A DNA stretch of 64,000 nt from Alg239-R122 sp041746135. Its GTDB lineage: Bacteria > Pseudomonadota > Alphaproteobacteria > Sphingomonadales > Sphingomonadaceae. Under the pieces are notes generated by a model. It saw only the letters and a program-made list of their open reading frames with translations. It did not search any database and was not told where the DNA came from. The stretch spans positions 62,001 to 126,000 of the forward strand of contig JBGTHQ010000028.1 in assembly GCA_041746135.1 (NCBI GenBank), written 5' to 3'. Shown in pieces: positions 41,579 to 50,539 of the stretch. Numbering within the stretch: the stretch's first letter is position 1; each line of letters starts with the position of its first letter. The position numbers and the translations under genes are program-made.

Positions 41579-42319
41579 CTATATCATCGCCATGCCGCCA
41601 TTGACGTGGATAGTCTGACCCGTCACATAAGCGGCTTCCCTGCTGGACAAGTAGACAGCGGCGGCGGCGATGTCTTCGCCGACGCCCAATTTACCGGCAG
41701 GAATACGCGCAGTCAGCGCCTCTTTTTGCGCGTCTGGCAGGTCATCCGTCATGGCCGATTGGATAAAGCCCGGCGCGATGCAATTGACGGTAATGCTGCG
41801 TGACGCCAGTTCCTGCGCCAGTGCCTTGGACATGCCGACAAGACCCGCCTTGGAAGCCGCATAATTCGCCTGTCCAGGATTGCCTGTGGTACCGACAACC
41901 GAGGTGATCGAAATAATCCGGCCGAAACGCGATTTCATCATGGGGCGGGCCGCGGCGCGGGTGAGACGGAAGGCCGATTCCAGATTGACCTGAAGCACAT
42001 CGGCCCATTCCTCGTCCTTCATCCGCATCGCCAGATTGTCGCGCGTGATGCCGGCATTGTTGACCAGAATGTCGAGTCCGCCCATTTTTTCGATGACACA
42101 CGGAACCAGCGCATCGACAGCATCGCGGTCCGACAAGTTGCAGGCCAGGATTTCGTGCCCCTCGCCAGGCAAATCGGCGTGAACCTCTGCAAGGCTGTCT
42201 TCGCGCGTGCCCGAAAGGCAGATTTTTGCGCCATGCTGCGCCAGACCCTTGGCGATTGCGGAACCGATACCTCCGCTCGCGCCCGTTACCAATGCAGTCA
42301 TTCCCGTTAAATCGAACAT
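41579..42319 (-). CDS. fabG: 3-oxoacyl-ACP reductase
   Basis: A 246-residue short-chain dehydrogenase. The cofactor loop is TGASGGIGSAI (about 13-23), NNAG is at about 85-88, and the catalytic Ser, Tyr and Lys fall in SVVGTTGNPGQANYAASKAG (about 137-156). It reduces 3-oxoacyl-ACP with NADPH. The start MFDLTGMTALVTG is the family norm. It lies 21 bases after fabD. Confidence 0.96.
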   Translation of the reverse strand: MFDLTGMTALVTGASGGIGSAIAKGLAQHGAKICLSGTREDSLAEVHADLPGEGHEILACNLSDRDAVDALVPCVIEKMGGLDILVNNAGITRDNLAMRMKDEEWADVLQVNLESAFRLTRAAARPMMKSRFGRIISITSVVGTTGNPGQANYAASKAGLVGMSKALAQELASRSITVNCIAPGFIQSAMTDDLPDAQKEALTARIPAGKLGVGEDIAAAAVYLSSREAAYVTGQTIHVNGGMAMI

Positions 42320-42340
42320 ATCTCGTCCTTTTATATCATT

Positions 42341-43285
42341 CTATTGCGTTGAGATGGCTTGAGACAATGATGCGATATCGTCCATCGTCACGATGCTGGT
42401 GGTGGAAATACCGTCGCTGCTGCGCCCCACCATCGGCGACAATACCTTGCCGCCGAATTCGATCGTTTCGGTAACGCCCGCCACGGCCATATTCGCGGCG
42501 GTCTCGCGCCAACGGACACGCCCCGTCACCTGCTCGACCAATAGCGCACGTATCTCCGCCGGGTCCGATACCGGACAGGCCCTGACATTGGCAAAAACGG
42601 GAACGGCGGGGACCGCGATATCCACACCCGCCAGCGCTTCGGCCATTTTGTCGGCGGCCGGCTGCATCAGGGGACAATGGAACGGAGCCGATACCGGCAG
42701 CGAAATGCCGCGTTTGATACCGTAATCCTTGACCATTGCGATGCCGCGTTCGATCGCGCCTTTATGTCCCGAAATAACCACTTGTGACGGATCATTGTCG
42801 TTGGCGACCGTACAGACTTCGCCTTGTGCCGCGGCTTTCGCAAGCGCTTCGGCTTTTTCGATATCCGCGCCCAGAAGCGCCGCCATCGCACCCTGTCCGA
42901 CCGGTACGGCGGCCTGCATCGCCTGTCCGCGCAATTTCAGAAGCCTGGCGGTTGTGGCAAGGTCGATCGACCCCGCTGCGCACAAGGCGGTATACTCGCC
43001 CAGACTGTGGCCGGCAACAAAAGCCGCGGCGTCGGCAAGAGTGAAACCGCCCTCGCTTTCGGCTACGCGCAGCGTAGCAATCGCATTGGCCATGATGGCG
43101 GGCTGGGCATTTTCGGTAAGCGTAAGCTGGTCCTCGGGTCCTTCGTACATGATCGCGAAAAGATTCTGTCCCAGCGCGGCATCGACCTCGTCGAACACGG
43201 CTTTGGCAATGTCGCTCCCGTCGGCAAGATCGCGGCCCATACCGACCTTCTGGCTGCCCTGCCCCGGGAAAATAAATGCGCGCAT
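42341..43285 (-). CDS. fabD: Malonyl-CoA:ACP transacylase
   Basis: A 314-residue malonyltransferase. The nucleophile is S94 in AGHSLGEYTAL; FPGQGSQKVGMG starts at residue 6, and a later SAPFHCPLM supplies the catalytic histidine. It loads malonyl onto ACP. The start at 43285 follows GGAGAGGAG. A longer in-frame extension upstream to 43390 lacks family similarity. It heads the fabD-fabG-acpP-fabF-mltG cluster and is divergent from rpsF. Confidence 0.96.
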   Translation of the reverse strand: MRAFIFPGQGSQKVGMGRDLADGSDIAKAVFDEVDAALGQNLFAIMYEGPEDQLTLTENAQPAIMANAIATLRVAESEGGFTLADAAAFVAGHSLGEYTALCAAGSIDLATTARLLKLRGQAMQAAVPVGQGAMAALLGADIEKAEALAKAAAQGEVCTVANDNDPSQVVISGHKGAIERGIAMVKDYGIKRGISLPVSAPFHCPLMQPAADKMAEALAGVDIAVPAVPVFANVRACPVSDPAEIRALLVEQVTGRVRWRETAANMAVAGVTETIEFGGKVLSPMVGRSSDGISTTSIVTMDDIASLSQAISTQ

Positions 43286-43375
43286 CACGGCTCCTCTCCT
43301 ATACCTGACTTTTGCGTGCATGATTAGGAGCGAAGTCGCGAGGATGCAAGCATCGGCGTTCGTCCTGCAAAACCC

Positions 43376-43403
43376 TTGCAATCGGCGCAAGTTCCGGTAT
43401 GTG
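43376..43403 (+). promoter_or_regulatory. Candidate rpsF operon promoter
   Basis: TTGCAA at 43376-43381 and TATGTG at 43398-43403 are spaced by 16 bases, 105 bases upstream of rpsF. The leader between this site and rpsF is long enough for an S6:S18-type autoregulatory hairpin, but I could not identify one with confidence. Confidence 0.3.
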
Positions 43404-43508
43404 CAGCTTCTCCCCGCATCACGCGATGTCAGGAAACACAGAAAGCCGGAGGGGTACAGTCAGGGTGATTGTATCAGCGATCGGCAGAAAACAAGGATAT
43501 GCAAAGCC

Positions 43509-43871
43509 ATGCCAATGTATGAGCATGTCTTCCTCGCACGTCAGGACCTGTCACAGTCACAGGTCGATTCGCTGGCGCAGGAAGCAACCAAGATTATCGA
43601 AGATAATGAAGGCAAAGTGACCAAGACCGAAACCTGGGGTCTGCGTTCTCTCGCCTACAAGATCCAGAAAAACCGCAAGGCGCATTTCGTGATGCTGAAC
43701 ATCGACGGTCCTGCATCGGTCGTGGCCGAGTTGGAACGCCAAACGCGCGTCAATGAGGATGTCATCCGTTACATGACCATCCGCGTGGAAGAGCAAGAAG
43801 AAGGCCCTTCCGTAATGATGCGCAAGAGCGAACGCACCGAACGGCGTCCGCGCCGCGACGACCGCAATTAA
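43509..43871 (+). CDS. rpsF: 30S ribosomal protein S6
   Basis: A 120-residue S6. It starts MPMYEHVFLARQDLSQ and has KTETWGLRSLAYKIQKNRKA split over about 37-56 and RYMTIRVEEQEE near the end of the fold. The C-terminal tail is a basic, arginine-rich stretch. The ATG at 43509 is preferred because the chain then matches the family N-terminus; the frame is open far upstream without similarity. It binds 16S rRNA with S18, encoded next. Confidence 0.96.
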   Translation: MPMYEHVFLARQDLSQSQVDSLAQEATKIIEDNEGKVTKTETWGLRSLAYKIQKNRKAHFVMLNIDGPASVVAELERQTRVNEDVIRYMTIRVEEQEEGPSVMMRKSERTERRPRRDDRN

Positions 43872-43891
43872 GCGCGAAGGAGCATAAACAC

Positions 43892-44116
43892 ATGGCACGC
43901 CCATTTTTCCGCCGCCGCAAGACCTGCCCTTTTTCCGGCAAAAATGCACCCGTAATCGATTATAAAGACGTGAAATTGCTACAGGGCTTTATGTCCGAAC
44001 GTGGCAAGATCGTCCCGAGCCGTATCACCGCCGTTTCCGCAAAGAAACAGCGCGAACTCGGCAAGGCCATCAAACGCGCACGGCATATCGGCCTGCTGCC
44101 TTACCTCGTGAAATAG
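43892..44116 (+). CDS. rpsR: 30S ribosomal protein S18
   Basis: A 74-residue S18, strongly basic, starting MARPFFRRRKTCPFSG and containing DYKDVKLLQGFMSERGKI and KKQRELGKAIKRARHIGLLP. It forms a heterodimer with S6 on the platform of the small subunit. It is 20 bases after rpsF with an AAGGAG site. Confidence 0.98.
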   Translation: MARPFFRRRKTCPFSGKNAPVIDYKDVKLLQGFMSERGKIVPSRITAVSAKKQRELGKAIKRARHIGLLPYLVK

Positions 44117-44127
44117 GAGCAAAAATC

Positions 44128-44763
44128 ATGGATATTATTTTGCTCGAACGCGTCGAAAAGCTTGGCACGATCGGTGACGTCGTTACCGTGAAGGACGGGT
44201 ACGCCCGCAACTTCCTGCTGCCTAACAAGAAAGCTCTTCGCGCCAATGCAGCCAACAAGAAAGTGTTTGAAGCCAACCGCGCGAAAATTGAGGAAGACAA
44301 CGCCTCGAAACGCGGCGAAGCCGAAAAGCATAGCGAAAATGTTGAAGGCAAGAAAATCGTTCTCATTCGCGCATCGTCGAACAGCGGTCAGCTTTATGGT
44401 TCGGTCACCGTTCGCGACATAGCCGATGGTCTGAACGAAGACGGTGCCGACGTGAACAAGTCGATGATCGTTCTGGAACGTCCGATTAAGACGCTGGGTA
44501 TTTTCGACGTCAAAGTCGTGTTGCACCCCGAAGTCAGCGTTAACGTCAAGGTCAATGTCGCGCGCTCGCCCGAAGAAGCCGAGCTTCAGAATGACGGCGT
44601 CGATGTCATGGCCGAAATGTTCGATACCGCACCCGATGCCGGTTTCGTCGAGAAATTCGATCCCAATGCCGAACCCGGCGAAATTGCGAGCGAAGATAGC
44701 GACGAGCAAGCCGCCCCTGAAAAGGCGGACAAGGACGCAGATACCACGGGTGAAGAAGAATAG
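44128..44763 (+). CDS. rplI: 50S ribosomal protein L9 with acidic C-terminal tail
   Basis: A 211-residue L9. The N-terminal RNA-binding domain is intact (MDIILLERVEKLGTIGD, VKDGYARNFLLPNKKA). A central helix and the C-terminal domain follow to about residue 150. The family length is about 150, so the last roughly 60 residues are an acidic, disordered-looking extension (Glu, Asp, Ala), as seen in sphingomonads. It ends the rpsF-rpsR-rplI operon and is followed by a strong terminator. Confidence 0.96.
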   Translation: MDIILLERVEKLGTIGDVVTVKDGYARNFLLPNKKALRANAANKKVFEANRAKIEEDNASKRGEAEKHSENVEGKKIVLIRASSNSGQLYGSVTVRDIADGLNEDGADVNKSMIVLERPIKTLGIFDVKVVLHPEVSVNVKVNVARSPEEAELQNDGVDVMAEMFDTAPDAGFVEKFDPNAEPGEIASEDSDEQAAPEKADKDADTTGEEE

Positions 44764-44794
44764 CATAACACCCTATTCACCCGTCCGAACACCG

Positions 44795-44833
44795 AATAGC
44801 GGGCCCTGCAATCGCATGGGCCCGCTATTTTTT
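44795..44833 (+). terminator. Terminator of the rpsF-rpsR-rplI operon
   Basis: AATAGCGGGCCC (44795-44806) pairs perfectly with GGGCCCGCTATT (44818-44829) around an 11-base loop, followed by a run of six T. It lies 31 bases after rplI. Confidence 0.92.
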
Positions 44834-44962
44834 AAGCATGTTTGGCTCAGGTTAGCCGGTGCTCAAAGCCGAACTGTCCAGCCATAATGTTGCCCCGCTT
44901 TGTTCCCGCGGCCGGGTAATTACAAATGACAGCGCTTCGAAATCGCTCTATAAAGCTGCCTT

Positions 44963-46405
44963 ATGATAAACACCGACGATATAATTGCCGCGCTGGAAAC
45001 GCATTACGCGCGGTCCATTTCCAACCTGCAAAACGCCATTGCCGATTTTATCAAAGACGGCACCAAACCGGACATGAAATCGCGCGTAGATGGAAGCTTT
45101 GCCTATCCCGAACTGCGCATCCGCTATTCGGGAGATGTGCGCCAGAACAGCACGGGACTCTCTTTTGGCAGGCTGAACGATATCGGCGTGTATTCCACCA
45201 CGATTACCCGTCCGGCACTGTTCGCCCCTTATCTCGCTGAGCAGATTTCCATTCTGGAAGAACAATATGACATCGAGGTCGAGGTCGGCCAAAGTAGTCA
45301 AGAGATCCCGTTCCCCTACGTGCTGGAAGGAATCGAGAAACTGGACTTGATGGGAATTACCCCGATCGAGCTGGCACGCTATTTTCCGACGACAGAGCTT
45401 GCGGATATCGGCGACGAACTGGCCGATGGCAACCGCGATCCGCTGGGCGTGAGCAGAAGCCATCCGCTGTCGCTGTTCGACGGACTGCGCACCGATTTCT
45501 CGCTGGCACGACTGCGCCATTATACCGGCACGCCGCCCAAGCATGTACAAAGGTTCGTGCTGTTCACCAACTATCATCGCTATGTCGACGAATTCGTCAG
45601 TTGGGCCTGCAGCCAGATCGGCAAAGGCTATTATACTGCCCTATCCGGTGCGGGCGGGCTTTATACCCAACAACCCGCGAGCGATCCTAGTCAACTCGTC
45701 GCCGACAGCGCTTGGCGGCGGCACCAGATGCCCGCCTATCATCTGATCGCGCCCGATGGCGGCGGTATCACGCTGGTCAATATCGGTGTCGGACCGTCCA
45801 ATGCGAAAACCATCACCGATCATCTCGCCGTCCTGCGTCCTGAAGCCTGGTTGATGATCGGCCATTGCGGCGGCCTGCGTCCCAGCCAGCGGATCGGCGA
45901 CTATGTCCTAGCGCATGCCTATTTGCGCGACGATCATATCATGGACGATGTCCTACCGCCCGAAATTCCCATCCCGCCCATAGCCGAGGTGCAACAGGCG
46001 CTGGCCAGTGCGGCCGAGTATGTATCGGGTACCAGCGGCGCCGATCTCAAACGCCGCATGCGCACCGGTACAGTGGTTACAACGGATGACCGCAACTGGG
46101 AGCTGCGCTATACCGACAGCGCGTTGCGTTTTTCGCAATCGCGCGCCGTTGCGATCGACATGGAATCCGCAACGATCGCAGCGCAGGGTTACAGGTTCCG
46201 CGTTCCTTATGGCACATTGTTGTGCGTATCCGACAAACCCTTGCATGGCGAACTCAAGCTACCCGGGCAAGCCAACAGTTTCTACGATGAAGCCATTGCC
46301 GGGCATATGCAAATCGGCATCAAGACGTGCGAGCTTCTGCGCGACGAAGGCCCCCGTTTGCACAGCCGCAAGCTGCGTGCATTTAACGAGCCTCCCTTCC
46401 GGTAA
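44963..46405 (+). CDS. amn: AMP nucleosidase
   Basis: A 480-residue AMP nucleosidase that splits AMP to adenine and ribose 5-phosphate, balancing the adenylate pool. The N-terminal regulatory domain (about 1-170) is present (FAYPELRIRYSGD, RPALFAPYLAEQI). The catalytic nucleoside-phosphorylase-like domain shows TNYHRYVDEFV, LVNIGVGPSNAKTITDH, MIGHCGGLRPSQRIGDYVLA and an AVAIDMESATIAAQGY motif. The length equals that of E. coli Amn. Monocistronic, starting 130 bases after the rplI terminator. Confidence 0.93.
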   Translation: MINTDDIIAALETHYARSISNLQNAIADFIKDGTKPDMKSRVDGSFAYPELRIRYSGDVRQNSTGLSFGRLNDIGVYSTTITRPALFAPYLAEQISILEEQYDIEVEVGQSSQEIPFPYVLEGIEKLDLMGITPIELARYFPTTELADIGDELADGNRDPLGVSRSHPLSLFDGLRTDFSLARLRHYTGTPPKHVQRFVLFTNYHRYVDEFVSWACSQIGKGYYTALSGAGGLYTQQPASDPSQLVADSAWRRHQMPAYHLIAPDGGGITLVNIGVGPSNAKTITDHLAVLRPEAWLMIGHCGGLRPSQRIGDYVLAHAYLRDDHIMDDVLPPEIPIPPIAEVQQALASAAEYVSGTSGADLKRRMRTGTVVTTDDRNWELRYTDSALRFSQSRAVAIDMESATIAAQGYRFRVPYGTLLCVSDKPLHGELKLPGQANSFYDEAIAGHMQIGIKTCELLRDEGPRLHSRKLRAFNEPPFR

Positions 46406-46538
46406 ATTCCGCGTATTATATAGGTTCGTTGGCACGTCGGGCAGGACACCGATGCGGGGATTTCTATATGTCCGGCATGGAACTATTTTCCGAATATGCG
46501 TTAGTAATGTGGAAACCTATTAACGAAAGAGAGATGAT

Positions 46539-47066
46539 ATGACCAAGCCAACGAATTTTGATACCGATGCTGCAAAAGCCAGAGCCAATGAAACTGCAAA
46601 AATGGCATCGGACACAATTTCTGAAAATGCCCGGGTTGCTGGTGACATGATCGCCCAGAAAGCTCAGGAAGCTGCCGAGATTATTTCCCGCAATGCCAAG
46701 GTAGCCGCCGACGTGGTGGCTGAGAATGCGCGGGCGGCGTCAGCCAAAATCGCGGAAAACGCTGGCCCAGCGCGTGATGCTATCGTCAAAAACGCTCGCA
46801 TCGCTGCCGACAAGACTAGCGAAGGCGCCCGCTATGCCGCAGATAAAGTCAGCGAAAATAGCAGACTGGCGGCAGATTATGCGAAAAAGAATCCGGGTAA
46901 AACCGCGGGTATTTTGGGGATCACAGCCATAGTTACCGCTCTGGGCGCGATTTTCTTTCGCGGCAAATCCAAAACTGGCGCCGCCGATACGAATGTAACC
47001 AACGCGAAAACCAATGCAACAAACGCAAAAATTAATGCGGAAAACGCGCGTAAAAACGCCGAATAA
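46539..47066 (+). CDS. 11-residue-repeat amphipathic membrane protein (LEA/apolipoprotein-like), function unknown
   Basis: A 175-residue protein of repetitive design. Residues 16-114 form nine tandem 11-residue units with the consensus [I/V]-x-x-N-A-x-x-A-A-D-x, predicted to make a long amphipathic helix. Residues about 122-140 (AGILGITAIVTALGAIFF) are a single hydrophobic segment. The tail (151-175) has a second, 7-residue repeat with TNAK/ENAR cores. The 11-mer period is shared with LEA proteins, apolipoproteins and synucleins, which bind membranes or protect them under stress. It has no signal peptide. A GAGAGATGAT site precedes the ATG. Followed by a terminator; no operon partner. No family name is claimed. 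Confidence 0.75.
   Translation: MTKPTNFDTDAAKARANETAKMASDTISENARVAGDMIAQKAQEAAEIISRNAKVAADVVAENARAASAKIAENAGPARDAIVKNARIAADKTSEGARYAADKVSENSRLAADYAKKNPGKTAGILGITAIVTALGAIFFRGKSKTGAADTNVTNAKTNATNAKINAENARKNAE
46584..46880 (+). repeat. Nine 33-base tandem coding repeats
   Basis: This part of the repeat-protein gene encodes nine degenerate 11-residue units (residues 16-114). The units keep the N-A-x-x-A-A-D pattern at protein level while the DNA has diverged, so the array is old and held by selection on protein structure; recent slippage would leave near-identical copies. Confidence 0.7.
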
Positions 47067-47090
47067 AATTCTTTTATAACTTTAAATATA

Positions 47091-47118
47091 AAAACGCCCG
47101 CATCGCTGCGGGCGTTTT
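47091..47118. terminator. Bidirectional terminator between the repeat protein and M2 peptidase genes
   Basis: AAAACGCCCGCA and TGCGGGCGTTTT form a perfect 12-bp stem with a 4-base TCGC loop. A and T runs on each flank let it serve both convergent genes. It lies 24 bases after the repeat-protein stop and 20 bases before the M2 peptidase stop. Confidence 0.9.
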
Positions 47119-47138
47119 TATGTGCGCAGTAAATGCAA

Positions 47139-48998
47139 TTACCAGCCGCAGCTTTTCCCCTTATTCTGTTCTTTGAGCCAACTTTGCAGGGGCGCGAAAT
47201 ATTCGACCATCGCCTTGCCGCTCATCTCGCGTGTTCCGGTAAAAGCTTCCAGCGCATCGGGCCATGGCTTGCTGGCACCCAATTCCAGCATCGCGTTCAA
47301 GCGATTGCCCACTTCTTCGTTGCCATAAAACGAGCACCGGTGCAGCGGTCCTTTCCAGCCTGCGGCGTCGCACGCAGCCTTATAAAACTGAAACTGTAAG
47401 ATTCTGGCGAGGAAATAGCGCGTGTACGGCGTATTGCCGGGGATATGGTATTTCGCACCGGGATCGAACGCGTCGGCAGGACGATCCACGGGCGGTGTAA
47501 TACCCTGATATTGCAAACGCAGGTCGGTCCACGCCTTGTTATAATCCGCCGGTGCGATCGACCCGTCGAAAACGCCCCAGCGCCAGCGGTCAACCATCAG
47601 GCCGAAAGGCAAAAATGCGACCTTGTCCATCGCCTGTCGCAGCAACAGTCCGGTATCCTTATCCGCGCTCGGCACTTGCGACGTATCGAGCAAACCGATC
47701 TGTACCAGATATTCAGGCGTGAGCGAAAGCGCGATGGCGTCGCCAATCGCTTCATGGAAGCCGTCATTGGCGCCATCAAGATGCAGATAGCTATTCTGAT
47801 TATAGGCACGCTGGTAGTAATTATGGCCGAGTTCGTGATGGATCGTGGTAAAATCGTCGCCATTCACCTTGATGCACATCTTGATGCGAATATCGTCCTT
47901 GTTATCGATATCCCATGCCGAGGCATGACACACCACGTCGCGGTCCTGCGGCTTCACGAACTGCGAGCGCTCGTAGAATGTTTCAGGCAAAGGTGCGAAG
48001 CCGAGCGAGGAGAAAAATCCCTCGCCCGTTTTCACCATCTGAATCGGATCATAGTCTTTCTTTACCAGCAGGTCGGTCACGTCATAGCCGATATCGCCTG
48101 CTCCCGCCGGCGCGACGATCTCATAGATATTTCCCCATTCCTGTGCCCACATATTGCCGAGCAGGTCGGCGCGGATCGGGCCGGTTTTCGGCTGCACAGC
48201 GTCACCATATTTGGCATTCAGCTTGTCGCGAGTAAAACAGTGCAGTTCGTCATAAAGCGGCTTCACTTCCTGCCATAACTGCTCAGTCAATGCGGCGAAA
48301 TCGTCTGCCGGCATGTCGTAGCCGGAGCGCCACATCGCCCCCACATCCTTGAACCCAAGCTCCTCGGCACCTTCATTGGCGATCGAGACCATTCGGGCAT
48401 AATCGTCCTTCATCGGCGCACCGACCTGCGTGTGCCAGCTTGCCCACATTTCCTTCAGGTCTTCGGGATTGCGGTTGGTACCCATGGCCGCTTCGATATC
48501 CGATCCGTTGATCGGTTTGCCGTTCAGTGTGCCCATGCCTTTGCCGTACGCACTGTTGAGCTTGGTCGCAATTTCGTTCAGTTCTGTCGCCGCGCCCTCA
48601 GTGGTCGGCGCGGGCAGCACGATCCCGCCGCGCAGTTTGTCCAGCTTGCGCCTCGTTTCCGCAGACAAACCCAGGACGTCAGCATATTTAGCGGCTTCAA
48701 GCGCGAGATTGACCGACATTTCGGTGCCTTTCGCCCCGGCCGCGGCGGCCAGCGCATCGGTATCATGCGTGATGTAAGTCGCGTTCACCCAATAGACTTT
48801 CGAGGCTTCCACCGAATAATCGAACAGCATTTTCTCGGCACCGGCCACAAAAGCTTCCGCATCTTGAACGCTCGGCGCTGTCTGCGCCATGTCCTTGTTT
48901 TGAGGACTGTCGGCCCGCGCGGGCGTGGCCGCCGCGAAACTGGCAAAAGCCAGAACGGAGGCGGCAGTGGCAAATCCGGTTTTGCTGAATGTTCTCAT
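47139..48998 (-). CDS. M2-family peptidyl-dipeptidase (ACE-like), exported
   Basis: A 619-residue M2 metallopeptidase related to angiotensin-converting enzyme. A Sec signal peptide ends at about residue 29 (ATPARAD). The zinc motif is HHELGH at 387-392, with E417 in GFHEAIGD as third ligand. Substrate-pocket segments such as MWAQEWGNIYE and YHIPGNTPYTRYFLA are present. It would release C-terminal dipeptides from peptides in the periplasm. Single-gene unit ending at the shared terminator. Length and motifs fit the bacterial members of the family. Confidence 0.93.
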   Translation of the reverse strand: MRTFSKTGFATAASVLAFASFAAATPARADSPQNKDMAQTAPSVQDAEAFVAGAEKMLFDYSVEASKVYWVNATYITHDTDALAAAAGAKGTEMSVNLALEAAKYADVLGLSAETRRKLDKLRGGIVLPAPTTEGAATELNEIATKLNSAYGKGMGTLNGKPINGSDIEAAMGTNRNPEDLKEMWASWHTQVGAPMKDDYARMVSIANEGAEELGFKDVGAMWRSGYDMPADDFAALTEQLWQEVKPLYDELHCFTRDKLNAKYGDAVQPKTGPIRADLLGNMWAQEWGNIYEIVAPAGAGDIGYDVTDLLVKKDYDPIQMVKTGEGFFSSLGFAPLPETFYERSQFVKPQDRDVVCHASAWDIDNKDDIRIKMCIKVNGDDFTTIHHELGHNYYQRAYNQNSYLHLDGANDGFHEAIGDAIALSLTPEYLVQIGLLDTSQVPSADKDTGLLLRQAMDKVAFLPFGLMVDRWRWGVFDGSIAPADYNKAWTDLRLQYQGITPPVDRPADAFDPGAKYHIPGNTPYTRYFLARILQFQFYKAACDAAGWKGPLHRCSFYGNEEVGNRLNAMLELGASKPWPDALEAFTGTREMSGKAMVEYFAPLQSWLKEQNKGKSCGW

Positions 48999-49095
48999 GA
49001 TTAGGCGATCCTCGTTCGTTTTGTGGGATAATTATGGGATTATGGTTATGCGACAGAGAGTGAAACTTTGCCCCCGCCTCGTCAAGGTGCATAAG

Positions 49096-49869
49096 TTAAG
49101 TTTGCGTGCTGTCCGCATCGAGAAAAGCGATCATCTCTCGCGCCATAGCGGGTTCGGTCACGCTCGACATATGCGTGCCGGGAATTTCGGTATAGACTGC
49201 ATCAGCAAGTTGCCGTGCAAGTTCCGGCGCCGAGCCGTTGTCGTCATCGTCTGCACCGCACAGCACCAGTATCGGCAATTGAACAGATACCAGATTGTCG
49301 GTATCGAGCCCGCCGCAGCTATGCAGCAAAAGCCGCGCTGCGACCGGATCGATTTTCATGCTTTTCATGAACTGAACCGCCATCCAGTGCGGATCATCGC
49401 GCTTGATTGCGTCGCGCTTGTCGATGGCATCGACAAAAAACTCTCGGCGCCGACCCCAGCCCTGCAATCCTTCCCAGCCCATGCCGAGCAACATCGCGCG
49501 GCGCGGCTTGGTGCCGGTGGACAATAGATTTGCCGTGGTGCGCGCACCCAGGGAGAACCCTCCAAGATCGAAATCATCAAGCGCCAGATGATCGATCAGC
49601 GCCTCGATATCGCTGACCAGAACATCTTCGGGATAAGAGGCCGGATCATGCGGTGCATCGCTCTCACCATGCGCGCGCAAGTCGGGCATAATCACGCGGT
49701 AGCCAGCATCGGCCAGCGCCTGGGCATGGCCGAACTTGATCCAGTTCATCTGGACGTTCGAAAACAGGCCGTGTAGCAAGAGGAGCGGCCGATTATCGCT
49801 GCCCCCCATTTCATGGACCGCGAGATTGGCGCCGTCAAACGATGCGAAGCGACTGGTGGAGAGTGTCAT
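49096..49869 (-). CDS. Alpha/beta hydrolase
   Basis: A 257-residue alpha/beta hydrolase. The oxyanion motif LLLLHGLFSN is at about 28-37, the nucleophile Ser is in the elbow GGFSLGARTT (about 95-104), the acid is in LVLCGADDDD and the histidine in PGTHMSSVTEP. It is like YbfF-type esterases, but its substrate is unknown. The ATG at 49869 is favoured over a start 13 codons upstream, which would lie inside the preceding gene. It follows the DsbA-fold gene with only 2 bases between. Confidence 0.85.
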   Translation of the reverse strand: MTLSTSRFASFDGANLAVHEMGGSDNRPLLLLHGLFSNVQMNWIKFGHAQALADAGYRVIMPDLRAHGESDAPHDPASYPEDVLVSDIEALIDHLALDDFDLGGFSLGARTTANLLSTGTKPRRAMLLGMGWEGLQGWGRRREFFVDAIDKRDAIKRDDPHWMAVQFMKSMKIDPVAARLLLHSCGGLDTDNLVSVQLPILVLCGADDDDNGSAPELARQLADAVYTEIPGTHMSSVTEPAMAREMIAFLDADSTQT

Positions 49870-49871
49870 GT

Positions 49872-50519
49872 TCAACGCTTCTCCAACCCGTTTTGCTGCA
49901 TGCGCCATAACGCTATTTCGATCCGGTCCTGCCCGAAAAACGGTTCGTCATCATAGACCAAAGTCGGCACGCCCCAATGGCCGGCAGCTTCCAATCGCGC
50001 CTGATTTGCGGAAATTTCCGCGTCCAGCATTTCGGTATCCTGTTCGGCTTGTCTGTCCAGTTCCGCCAGATCCAGACCGGCTTTTCCCGCCGCGTCCGCC
50101 AGACGATCGCCCTGATCCCAGCCTGCAACGCCGCTCCAGATAAGCTGCGATACCTGATGCGCGAAAGAAAGCCCTTTGCCTGCCCTACTGGCCGCCTGCC
50201 CCAGCCGCGTCAGGCGATAGATATACGGCTGCTGCTCTGCAATCTCGCGCGTCATCATATTCTGGACGATCGGATCCGGGCTCGGCACCGCAAAGGGAAT
50301 GCCATGAAACTGGGCGACACGCACCATATCGCGCATGGTATAGCCAAGCCAGTTGGGATGGTTGCGCTCGAAAAAATCGGGCTTCCGGATCGCGAGCGGA
50401 TAGGCCGGACTCAGCGTGATTTCGAGATCGTATAGCTCGGTCAGCTCTACATAGCGGCGCGTCGCAAGATAACTATAGGGGGAGCGGAAAGACCAGAATA
50501 GTTCGGCTGTTTGTGGCAT
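49872..50519 (-). CDS. DsbA-fold protein, 2-hydroxychromene-2-carboxylate isomerase-like
   Basis: A 215-residue thioredoxin-like/GST-kappa protein. It opens ELFWSFRSPYSYLATRR, where a serine replaces the CxxC of true DsbA and fits the HCCA isomerase group, which uses glutathione. GHWGVPTLVYDDEPFFGQDRIE holds the cis-Pro loop. No aromatic-degradation genes are nearby, so the substrate is open. It forms a pair with the downstream alpha/beta hydrolase and lies 20 bases after asd on the same strand. Confidence 0.85.
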   Translation of the reverse strand: MPQTAELFWSFRSPYSYLATRRYVELTELYDLEITLSPAYPLAIRKPDFFERNHPNWLGYTMRDMVRVAQFHGIPFAVPSPDPIVQNMMTREIAEQQPYIYRLTRLGQAASRAGKGLSFAHQVSQLIWSGVAGWDQGDRLADAAGKAGLDLAELDRQAEQDTEMLDAEISANQARLEAAGHWGVPTLVYDDEPFFGQDRIEIALWRMQQNGLEKR

Positions 50520-50539
50520 TTCGCTCTTATGCTGAGCGA

